In this document: piece after piece, positions 51,201 to 61,376 of the stretch | Numbering within the stretch: the first letter of the stretch is position 1 | Layout of the letters: each line of letters starts with the position of its first letter | Assembly: GCF_028769735.1 (NCBI RefSeq) | Contig: NC_088171.1 | Span: 59,778,216 to 59,842,215 of the forward strand | DNA from: Zonotrichia leucophrys gambelii | Lineage: Eukaryota > Chordata > Aves > Passeriformes > Passerellidae | Reading direction: 5' to 3' | DNA length: 64,000 nucleotides | Notes under the pieces: generated by a model | Databases searched by the model: none | The model's input: only the letters and a program-made list of their open reading frames with translations | What the model was told of the DNA's origin: nothing | Position numbers and translations under genes: made by a program

Positions 51201-54200
51201 TTGAAAAGGGATGACACAGTCACTACAGCCTTTTGATTTTGCCCATACCAGTGGGCAAATCAGGAGTGATTCTGTTGAAATTAAAATATCTGTGCCCAGA
51301 AGAAAGATGAGTCCTTTTATAGCTTCACTTATCAGGATGTGCTAAGGGCCATATTCATTCCTCTTTTGGAGCCCTATGGTAAGCTTTAGAAGTAACAATA
51401 TATTCAGCTTTTTTCTAAGACTGTGGAGTAGGGGTAAGCTGAAAATCTGCTTGAAACATTCATACACACTAACATAAACTAGAGGACATTTCTGGTTTCA
51501 GGAGCTCCCCAGCCTTAACAACTGAACTTGAAAAAGTGTTTCCTGAGTCTAACAAGAAGCTGAACCCAGGGACGTGCTGCTTGGCTTCCCTTAGATGCTC
51601 TTGACTTCAGGTAAGTCAATCCTTGTTAAAAAAATAAAGCTCATGATTGTTAATTGCATAAATGTATGGTTCTGTTTCCTTATGATGTATATTGTTAAAA
51701 GCTAGTATCTTACATTCTTGTGTTTTCTATTGTGTTTCATTCTGATACTGTGCCCGTGTTTGTGCTTAACACTGCTATTGCCATGATCTCCATGTTGGTT
51801 GCTAATCATGCAGTCTGTGATCTCTTTTTCTTCAATTTAGCAGTAGGGATATACAGATAAAGCTACTTATAAAGATACTTGTGAAGTAAAGGCTTCTTAT
51901 TGTAGCCTTTACTGAGCCTTTATCTGAGCTTTACTTCCATCTCAGCATTATATGGGAGTTGTTCCATTGAAATAACAGCAAAATTTGATTACTCCTTGTT
52001 GCAATTTGTTTGTTGCATAGAAAACATTAGCCACTAAATGACTGGGGTTTTGATACAATTTTTTGGGAAAAGTAGTATCCTGCTATTTTAAAAAGTATGT
52101 AAAATTAGGGTCAGCATGAAAGAGTTTCCAGACACAAAGGAACTAAGAGTGGAACTAGTTGTATGTATTACAGGCCCAAGAGCTGAAGTTGATAAACTCA
52201 AGTGTTCAACATGTGGGTGTGCAGTAATACCAGCTGGACAAACATTTAAAAATCCTTCAAAGTTTCACAGTGATGAATTTTGCTTCATTATGCAGTATCT
52301 TCTACTCATAGCAAAAGCAATTAATTGGAATTAGGTGGAGATACAAGTGGGGACAATATGGCCTGGCCCCAAAATCAAAAAAGAAATTAATCTCAACATG
52401 ATACAAGGACAGATGCGTGTACTGGGCAAATATAACACAACCTTAAAAGAAAACATGTGAAGAACATGGTCATGTACAGAAAGACAATGACACCAAAGAA
52501 ATGAATATAGCACTACTTTGTTGAAAAGAATCAGAAGACACATTATCACAGAGGAAACACTGGCAAACTACTTCAAAAAGATAGTAGGGCTTGGAGAAGA
52601 GGGATTATGCAGGCAGCAGAGACTACCAGGCTCATTTACTCTGCCTTCTGTGAGCCTGGAATTGCAGCTATTGTAATAACTTACTTTCAATGATAACACA
52701 TTGAAAAAAAAATCCATTTAATGACTAATACTGGTTGGCACGTGTCATTGCATTACTTACGGCAAACTGTGGAGAACTGGGCAACACAGTCTAAGGGAAA
52801 GTACTGCAGAGTGGCCCAGACTGTTGCCAAATATTGGAATAGATATCACATTCAATGACACAAGATACATGAAAAACTCTTTGAAGATCTAACTGAATTT
52901 TTTTTTTAGAAAATTTCAAAAGTGCACAGGGAAGTAGATTCTATTACCCATTAGATGTATTAGCTAATGTCTTAGTATAAAGCCCTTTGGTTTTAGTAAG
53001 CCTGTTTGGAATGGGATAGTGGCACTAAAACCTAGATGAAGGACTAAATTCTGACTGTGAAGTTATCTAGAAGATTATGTTGGGAAGAGTCATTTAATAG
53101 AAAATGGGCAGCAAAAAGGAAGGTCCCAATCAAATTCTGCCTGCAAAACTCCTACCTGAAAATATATATTCACCTTTTTAAGGTATCTTCTTATAACTGC
53201 TCTTACAACAATTGTTTAAAAAAGCAAAATCCAAACCAATACTCCTATTTCAAGCACATTATTGAGAGTATAAAGTGACAGAAACCTCCTGATGACCACA
53301 TCCTTTTATGTGCCCATTTTATTTGCCACACACAACAGGTAATGATGTGCAACTTCCAGCAGAGGTGTTCACTCACTCCACTCCATGTCTTAAATATGAT
53401 ATTTATGTTAGTGTATCTATGGGTCCCATATGAAGTGTGCATCGTAGCAGAAACAAGTGCCAAGTGTCCAACAAAATAGACTGAGCTGTGAGTGCTAATA
53501 AATACACAAGGAAGACAACCTATGGTGTGTTTGCTGGTGACCAGCATGGGATGGGGTGATGGAGAGATGTCAGTAATACCCAGAAGGAAAAGAAAGAGCC
53601 ATTCTTTAGACTAGATTCACCCACTCTTGCTATTATGTTTACTCCATGATGTGCCTGAGTGAAATCAGTGAGACTAACATCACTGATGATGACAATTCAA
53701 TCAAAACTGAACCAAAAACTTTCCTTCAAATCAATAAAAAAGCCAAGACTATCAATAGAATTAATTGAGCCAATATATTTAGCACATAACCAGATGTTAA
53801 GAGGCTGCTTAACACAGTCTTGTAAATCAGATACCTGTAAAAACATATTAACTATAGTTTGCCAGTCTGGGAAACAAATTACTTTCTGTTCAACATCCAA
53901 ATGATAGCAAGCATTACCTTTGGAATTATTTATTAATTTTAACATATTTATATACAGTGATCTTATTCTGATGTAGTAGTTTATTTCAACATAATCTAAG
54001 TAGACTTCTATGACTTACTGAAGGTTTTTTAATACATTGAGACTTAGACACTTTCCTTACAAGCCTTCATAAATATGATAGCAACAATATGTCTTTTGTT
54101 GAGAGCCAACACCATTTAACGATGTTTAAGTTGCATCTGAAATGGGCAATTCTTGAGCAAAATATGCCACACACAGTTTGAAATTAATCTAAGTAGCTAA

Positions 54201-54684
54201 AGAAATTTAAAACATACATGTTTTAAGGTATATATATTGTATATTGGTGTATAATAATGTATACACACACATGTTTTTTAATATTTATCTTTAATAGCAA
54301 AAAGTACAGTAGAATTCCACTGATGGCAAGATTTGATTGTAGAGTATCCATAGAAAATTGGTGCACTTTTTCTGAAAATCAATATAAGCTCAAAACAAAA
54401 TGTGATACCAGATAATTCTCTGCCATAGCCTAAAACCAATAATCAATTTAAATACCTAAATAATTGAATTAAACCCTATAGTAATCAAATAGGCATTTGA
54501 TAATGAAATATCTCCTTTGAAAAACGTTACTGAGTAAAATTTTGTATCAGTCCCAGCTAGGTGAGTGTACAACATTTAGGATAAGGCCTCTCAGTCCTGA
54601 CTGGAGCTCATAGGTACTACTGGAGTACAAATAATAAATAATAGTACATGTACTGTAAAGTCTCTAAACTCAGTGATAATACCA
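48237..54684. other. Intergenic DNA without a gene
   Basis: Mostly AT-rich. A 72-codon frame at 52116-52334 with a CxxC pair was examined and not recognised. No large repeat identified. Confidence 0.55.
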
Positions 54685-54868
54685 AGCATTTTCCATCTTT
54701 GAAACACTATACAAACATAAAACTATTCCTCACAACACCCCTGTGAGGTAGGTATGAAAGTGTTACCCCGTCTTACTGATGGGGCAACTCATCCCAATAC
54801 TACAAGGTGCTAGCTGATGCTGCAAGGGGATTCCCAGAGGCCTGAGTTCCTGATTCCCAGAGGCCCCA
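54685..54868 (+). mobile_element. Ancient MIR / CORE-SINE-like fragment
   Basis: TTCCTCACAACACCCCTGTG AGGTAGGTA, then TTACCCCGTCTTACTGATGG GGCAACT, follows the core of MIR-type SINEs (CTCACAACAACCC, GAGGTAGGTA, CCCCATTTTACAGATG). Further on, GAGTTCCTGATTCCCAGAGG matches the 3' part seen in sauropsid copies. MIR-type elements are hundreds of millions of years old. Confidence 0.55.
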
Positions 54869-57597
54869 GAAGCATGTTGTTCTTCAGCAAAATATTAGTC
54901 TAATTAAGAACTTGCCCACATCCTTAAAAACGTCAGTGGCACAGCCCAAATCTGTTGGCTTTCATATTTGTCACTTTGTCAATTGATTGAGACATTCTCC
55001 CTTTGAAAAAATAAGGTACTATGTGTTGGTCCTGTGACATGCACAAAAATGTATTTTTCTTTTCGTAAGTCTGCTGGTATGTTTCATATCTGCAAAGGGA
55101 AGGCATTTACCTGTGAATGCATACCTTGTGCAGCAGAGCTGTAGCAAGAGTCTCCCATTCTTTTACTTACATGCATAAAAATTACAGTTTCTTTTACTCA
55201 TTTATGTGAATATTCATTTATGTGAATTGTTGTATGATGGCATCAAGTTATATATTAAGGGGCACAGCCATATATATTTTTAGATTCAACTTTCAGGACC
55301 TCCTTTAAAACTGGGATAATCCTGTGGAATGTACTAAAATATATGTATTCTCTTTTCCCTCTTTTTAAAAATAAAGTCTGGAATGCTTTTGCTTAGACAT
55401 ACTTTAAAATACTGTATAGCTAGCCATTGTTTTGAAGATGCATAAAGAAAAGCAAGACATCTGAAAGTGGAAGCAGTCCCTCAAGCACCAGAATAAACCC
55501 GGAGCATTTCCACTGAAGGCCGTGGAGTTTCAGTGGTGTAAAAGCAGGCAGAGTGGAGTCAGGATCAGGACTTCCATCCTCCTGCCCGTCTGTGGCTGCC
55601 CTCTACCAGCAGCACTAACGAGCTTCATGCCTTCATCTGCAGGAGGGAGTGTGAGTGGCATGTTTGCCAGCAAATCCTGTGAGCTATGCACATACCTGAT
55701 CACATCACTGAAGACTCCATCACTCATTATGCTAGTGTTACACATAGACGTAAAAAACAGGCAGCTCTTTTGACCTCTGCAGAATTAGAGAAAAAGGGAA
55801 AAAATAAACCACAGTATCTTCCAAATGACAGAGTACATGCAGAGAAGTAAATCAAAGGCAACAGAAAAACAGCACAAATGCAGCTTTAGAAAAACAAAGC
55901 TTTTACCAAAAGAGAAAGGAAAAAACAGGCAAAGGAGCAGGTAATATATTGACGGCTAATAGATACAAAATGAATAGATAGATAAAAAGATTTGGGTAAA
56001 AAATTAAGTTATTTCAATAATTTCATAAATGCTGTCTAATAACTCATGGGAAAATGGAAGTGAAAACTTTGAAAGCCTTTCTGGAACACTGCCCTTTAAA
56101 AAATCATAACAGGCAGTTTTTCTGATCATATGTAGAGTTCCTACATGGCTGTCCTTTTAAACATCTGTAATTCAACAGACTTTGGCCATTTTAATCTGTG
56201 TAGCATATTTTATTATTTAATGTCTTCGTATGATAAAAAAAATAACCCATACATATTTAAAAATAGATACCATTCTGCTTTCATCCTTTTTTGGGGGGGA
56301 GGAGGGGAAAGCAGGTAATTTTCCTCTTGTGTTTTGAACAGAAACATAGCTATCAGCTCTCCTTTGCTTTTCTTCTCTTTTGCATATCATGTTTTCTCTC
56401 AGCAAGACTCAGGGACGTGCATGGAGGAAGAAAAGCACAAATCTGTCATTGTTATTGAGTAACCTGAGGAAACTCATACCTTCTTTGGGTTTGTCTTATA
56501 AAACACAGTATCTGCATAACAAGGCCACTGAAAAATGATTGATACAGATTTTTCTCTTTTATTTATCTTTTGTCGGTTTTAAATGCAGCAGGCATTCACC
56601 ATCGGAATATAACAGCTTGGAGTTTACTCAAACATACAGCTTTTTTGCAGGAGATACGTAACCACATGCCTAACCTTAAGAATGTAAATACTTTTATTTA
56701 AATCAATATGAAAAAATAATTTTGTTAAAGTTAGACATGCTTTGATAATTGAGGATATTGGAAAAAAAGACAAAATAAAACCATGGGTTTAAACCTATAG
56801 GTTATGTCATTTGGAATGAATGGATGCGAGCTGTCAATTTTTTTCCTTTTTGTATTTTAGAATTTGAACTGCTCCTGATAAATTTGTTCACAAATTTTAT
56901 CATGCGGTGTATCATGAATATTAGGCAGATGTTTAAACATCCTGAAAAGGAGGCTTTTTCATTAGACAGTACAGGATAAGTGTTCAGAAAGCAGTCAGTT
57001 TGAAACAGTAGTCGTTCCAAAATCTGTTTTCCCCGCTCCAAAATTTTCTTTTTGGTGTCTTTTTTAGTTCTACTACCTTGGGATAAATGCTCTTAAAATT
57101 TATTTTCATTGGAAAAGATATTTTAATAATTCTATCCCTTTGGACTATTAATATAAATTAGAAAAACATTTGAATATACGGTGTCGACCTTACTCTGATT
57201 TCCAGATGCAATGATTAGAAGTCATTGACACCAATCTACCACAAGTGACCTCAGTCTCATATCTTGTTCTGTTATTAGAGTAATCAAGGAACGCAATTCA
57301 GAAATAATATTACATCCTGCATTTTATTCAATTCCATATGACAAAAATAGTAACCTAGACTAAGACATCCATTTCAATCAGTAGATGTGTCAAGCCAACA
57401 AGATTTAATAATAAAAAATATTGGATCTAGGTAACAATTCCCAGCTGTTCCAGGGAGGCTCCTCGCCCTACATGGTATCACAGTATAAAAATAGTGTCTC
57501 TCTTCACCATGCAGAGAGGAATGGCCTAACCCTGAATACAAAATGGGGTCAGTCTTACTGTACCATCATCAACCATCTTATTTACAACATTATACAT
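54869..57597. other. Intergenic AT-rich DNA, possibly distal SALL3 3' flank
   Basis: No gene recognised. A 13-bp direct repeat (TCATTTATGTGAA) occurs at 55198 and 55214. Several minus-strand AATAAA hexamers exist here (for example near 56210 and 56540) and could serve longer SALL3 transcripts. Confidence 0.5.
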
Positions 57598-57675
57598 ATT
57601 TTTTCTCTTTTTCCTTTTTCATTTTTTCTTCTCTATTTTTCCTTCTTTTTTATTTTTTTCTGCTTTTTTTTTTAA
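57598..57675. repeat. Polypyrimidine tract (T/C)
   Basis: Almost pure T with C interruptions for about 78 bp on the plus strand, so polypurine on the SALL3 sense strand. Confidence 0.85.
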
Positions 57676-57895
57676 TTATACACATCCTTTAGGGAATAGA
57701 GATAACACTACATGGTACCAAATACTAACCAAAAAAAAAGTCACACCAAAAATTACACAGATAAATAAAAACATTCAATTGCTGAAATACAGCAACATTA
57801 AGCCACCTCAGTTTTCTTTTTCTTTAATGCTTGGAAACACCCCTAACCACCCACACACTGTGGCAAAAAATTATATCATATTGTAGAGGTGTTAC

Positions 57896-57952
57896 AGATA
57901 TATAATTTTGCTCAGATATAGATATATCTTTATATCTATATATCTCTATCTC
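57896..57952. repeat. Degenerate GATA/TATC simple repeat
   Basis: AGATATAGATATATC and TATCTATATATCTCTATC form an imperfect inverted simple repeat. Confidence 0.7.
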
Positions 57953-59019
57953 ATCATTGTAGAAAATGGAGCTGTAGAGTTCATTGTTCATTTCTAATAG
58001 AAACAAACAGCTAATAAGTGTTTGAAGCTCTTTTCACTCCACTACATGATGGCAGAAATTGTCCATCCTCTTACAGTAACAGTTTCTGTTTTATAAGAAA
58101 GATTGTCCTATTTTTCAGTCTTAACTGAGAAGACCTCACTGTCTGATTCGTTCTTCAGGGGCATGAAACTCCTTGCGCTGTTTCCCAGCTACCCATAATG
58201 TCCCTCAAGCAATTCTGCTGGACGGAAGTTCAGAGTGTCAACTCCACCATGCTTGTAACGCACAAAAATGAGGTAGTACACAAAACATTTTCTGTTCAAG
58301 TTTTGATTAAGCCCCAGTCTCCTCAGCATTCCCCGCTTAACTTATGAGTGGAACCAATCCCTTTGTTTACTCAGTGTAATTCCAACAATGCAATCAACGT
58401 AAAATTATATTCGATTAATCAGAGTACATTGTGCTTTGGAGCAATCTGAAAAGATAATCAGACAGTTGGAAATAAATACAGAGCATTTGTGTGTTACTAC
58501 TGCTCATGCTGCCCAAAAGTTCTTCTTTTGTTCCCACTATTATTAGGCAGTCAGCATCTTTCTTATGGTTATGTGTGAAAGAGACAGAACAGATTACAGG
58601 AAAATTAAACCTACATAATGTTCTCCTTCCTCTATCTTAGACTTGTATTAATATCACACTCCTAAGATAAATGTATCAGAATTCTGTCAGGGGTGGTCAC
58701 GCTTTTAAGTGGGCATTATAGAAAAGTTAAATGAATCGTTTCCATTTAAGAAAAAGCAGTCCCCATATTTCCTAAGGATCTGACAGTTCTCTGCAATTTT
58801 CTGCTTAGTTGATAGAGATCTCTCATTGTTTGAGCTTAAAACAAAACAAGAAACTGCAACAGGGTCCTCCTCCTTACTCCTTAAGTCAAAGTACTATTTA
58901 TAAAATAGTTGACATCTTTGTTCAGTTTCAAATTATAGACAAACCTCCCTAATACAAAATACTAAAAGTGCAATAGTATAAATTAAGAGTTTGCAACCAC
59001 GTTATACAAACATTACCTT
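57953..59019. other. Non-repetitive sequence flanking the SALL3 3' end
   Basis: Mixed-composition unique sequence with no frame of note. 58130-58460 looks unlike the neighbouring simple AT-rich DNA and contains a homeodomain-type CGATTAATCA at 58412-58421. It could be distal 3' UTR or a conserved non-coding element, which one sequence cannot decide. Confidence 0.4.
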
Positions 59020-59025
59020 TTTATT
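59020..59025 (-). terminator. Candidate poly(A) signal AATAAA for SALL3
   Basis: The plus strand reads TTTATT, i.e. AATAAA on the minus strand, inside a TGCACAATAAAAAGG context. It is the first exact hexamer after the SALL3 stop. I do not see a strong GU-rich downstream element, so use of this site is uncertain. Confidence 0.35.
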
Positions 59026-59958
59026 GTGCAGCTTGGATAACACGGAGTATTTACTCACAACTGTTTATAATGTTGTGAATAATTTATGGTGCTAAGGTTT
59101 GTCTGTAACTTGTTTTCCAATCATTGAGCTAAAATCCACACTACATTTTTTTTTCATTTAATAGAACAACTGTCCACATAGCAGCTACAAATATTTAAAT
59201 AAAAAAAGGTTTGTTACTGACAGGTACTTGCACATGAAAAGCATGCTATCTTTCCCAATAAAACTTCACAAATTTGCCTGCATTGAAAGAAACCACTTTT
59301 CATAGTAAAACAAAACTTGCTTAAAATAAAAAGGACAAAAGGAAAAAGAAAAAAGAAAAATCACATAGCCAGATGTATTTTGCAGTACAAAAGCTTCATT
59401 TAAGTTTGGGGCTAGTATATTGTCTGTTACCCGCATAATCTTAACATTATAAATACTACAGACAAGGATACTGTAATAATACACAGCATTGGGGTACTAA
59501 ATCACTTATTTAATATTAAGATTCCTAAAAACATAGTCCAAGTTGCTAACTAATTTGAACAAAAACCAGCAAATAAGTGTGACAGAATGCTGTAATGAAG
59601 CCCCCCTTTCTCAGGTGATAGTAAGTTTTGTAAGAAGCAAAGTGAATGTAGACTAGCCTCTTTCTGTTTCTAGTGAAGTTATCCCATAACTGGTTTGTTT
59701 CCTTGTTTTCTGTTAAATTAAAAGGTTTCAAAGTCCTCAGTAACAGTCAAACTCACTGTTGAAAGAAGTACCATGCAGATCTTGCAAGACAACTTTTCAG
59801 CAGCCACAAAAAGTTATGTATTTCTGCTATGGGTAAAATTTTAAAGGGAACCTATGCATTTAGGTCAGGAAACTAATGCTTAGCTTCAAAAGCTGTACAT
59901 GGAACAGGACAAGTGTTGTGTCGAGTAGAGGTCCAACAGTTATTCGGAATGAATGCTT
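59020..59958 (-). other. SALL3: Probable proximal 3' UTR of SALL3
   Basis: This AT-rich, non-repetitive sequence follows the SALL3 stop codon. The first canonical AATAAA reading downstream on the minus strand is at 59025-59020, about 0.93 kb past the stop. ATTAAA-type variants occur earlier, near 59510 and 59160. The true 3' end is not established; longer 3' UTRs reaching further left are possible. Confidence 0.45.
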
Positions 59959-60390
59959 TTAATTTATGCCAATCTCTTTATTATCCTCAATAAATCTGGT
60001 GAATGGACGACTGGCTCCCGTCTCAGAACTTGCTTTGTCCAGACTGACAATGGGAGGGCTGCTGCCCGTGCGAGCTTTGTCCATGCCACCGGTAAGGTTA
60101 CTTAGAGGTGGGATGGCGCCTCCGCCTAGACTTACTGGGAGCTGAGGAATGCCTCCGTTCTGTATGACAGAAATCTCATTGTTCTTCATAGCAAGTCCGT
60201 TAGTGATAGCTGCAGCATATTGGTTCCAAAAACTGGGGTCAACATTCATGGCCCGAGCTGCCAAATCCTTCTGGAACATCTCGGAGAACTTGAGAGCGTC
60301 GCCACCAAGCAAAGCCATGGGGTTTTCCACGGAGAGGCGTCGGCCACGGCGTGCAGGGGCGTTATTCCACATATGAGTCCCCATGTGAAC
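59959..60390 (-). CDS. SALL3: SALL3 last coding exon (spalt-like transcription factor 3, C-terminus)
   Basis: This is the final coding exon, 143 codons plus a TAA stop at 59961-59959. It begins directly after an acceptor CAG at 60393-60391, so the frame joins in phase 0 to the lysine ending the upstream exon. The first residues (VHMGTHM) supply the two zinc-binding histidines of the last C2H2 finger, whose cysteines are in the previous exon. Next comes a basic ARRGRRLS stretch, then the conserved C-terminal region of the family ([54 protein letters not shown]). The close C-terminal match to human SALL3, from memory, and the neighbouring ATP9B distinguish it from SALL1. SALL proteins act in the nucleus, mostly as repressors in development. 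Open reading frame continues upstream of the acceptor to 60432, but that part is intronic. Confidence 0.96.
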   Translation of the reverse strand, partial: VHMGTHMWNNAPARRGRRLSVENPMALLGGDALKFSEMFQKDLAARAMNVDPSFWNQYAAAITNGLAMKNNEISVIQNGGIPQLPVSLGGGAIPPLSNLTGGMDKARTGSSPPIVSLDKASSETGASRPFTRFIEDNKEIGIN

Positions 60391-61376
60391 CTGCAGAATG
60401 AACAGGGAAGAGAAGCACCCCCAAGTTAGCATGTTCTGGTGAGGAGTCTAGCCTGAAATGCTGTTACTTAGAGTAGTGCTTGCTATTTAAAAAAAATGCC
60501 CTTTAATTCACATTGAAAAAAAAAATAATTTCAGTAAGGACACAGTTCTAAGTTCCAGTCAGCCCACACAAAGAAAACTCAGGTCCATTGTTGTTTTTCA
60601 ATGTGCATCTGCTTCTTCTCAGTGAAAATAAACAGCGCTGCAAGATTTAAGGGTACATACTCTCTTGGGTTAGAGAATTTCACATGCAAGCTAGAAGTCC
60701 TCACATGCTGAAGATTACCAAGGGCATTACTCATACCAGGAGAAGGGTGGTTTTCCCCTTTTCCTTTTTTCATCCTGTCTGTTTTCATGTTTTATCTCAT
60801 CACAGAAGCACTGATTAATTTGCTAAATCTAGTATTTTTTAAAAGGGCATTTAAAATGTCTTCCCCAGGCTGAGTCCTGATGGTTAACCAAACGACAGGA
60901 ATAGGAGCGACCAGTCCTGTAGTAACCCATTGTAAATCTGTGAGAAACAGCTTTCTGCTCTGCAACAGCTGCAAAGTGGAATAGAAAATAGAAATTGGGG
61001 AGGCACCCAAGGAGCTGAGCAAGCCCTGTGTTCCTGGTTCATAGCAAGATTATTTTGCATTGATGGTCCATAAGAACTCTCGGAACATGTCCACCAGCTG
61101 ACTGGGTGTGCCATCACATCAGTCAGAACTACAACATGCCTGCATGTACAGTTGGAACCAGTTTTAAAGTTCACATCATTGCACAGCCACTTTCCAGTCC
61201 TTATCTTCTACACAGTGAAAGTTTAACGACCACCACCGTACAGCAAGCATTTCCTTGAAGGTCCCTTCTCACCTGTCTTTGGGATAAACACTTAGCACTA
61301 AAACTTGCTGAATTCAAGAGCAGTGCTCTTTATTTCCCCCCTCCCCAAGCCTTTACAGTTTCATGTGGCCTCTTAC
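60391..61376 (-). other. SALL3: SALL3 last intron (986 bp)
   Basis: The intron has a GTAAGA donor at 61376-61371 and a CAG acceptor at 60393-60391, phase 0. It splits the last zinc finger between its cysteines and its histidines. If the intron were retained, translation would add only seven residues before a stop at 61355-61353. I see no repeat or second gene inside. Confidence 0.93.

Noticed and set aside
52116..52334. 72-codon frame with CSTCGC, possible zinc-binding protein
   Set aside because: No recognised homologue, no splice context and a length expected by chance in AT-rich DNA.
61353..61376. SALL3 C-terminus VRGHMKL as the true protein end
   Set aside because: It lies past a GTAAGA donor. 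Splicing to 60390 restores the histidines of the last finger and the conserved tail.
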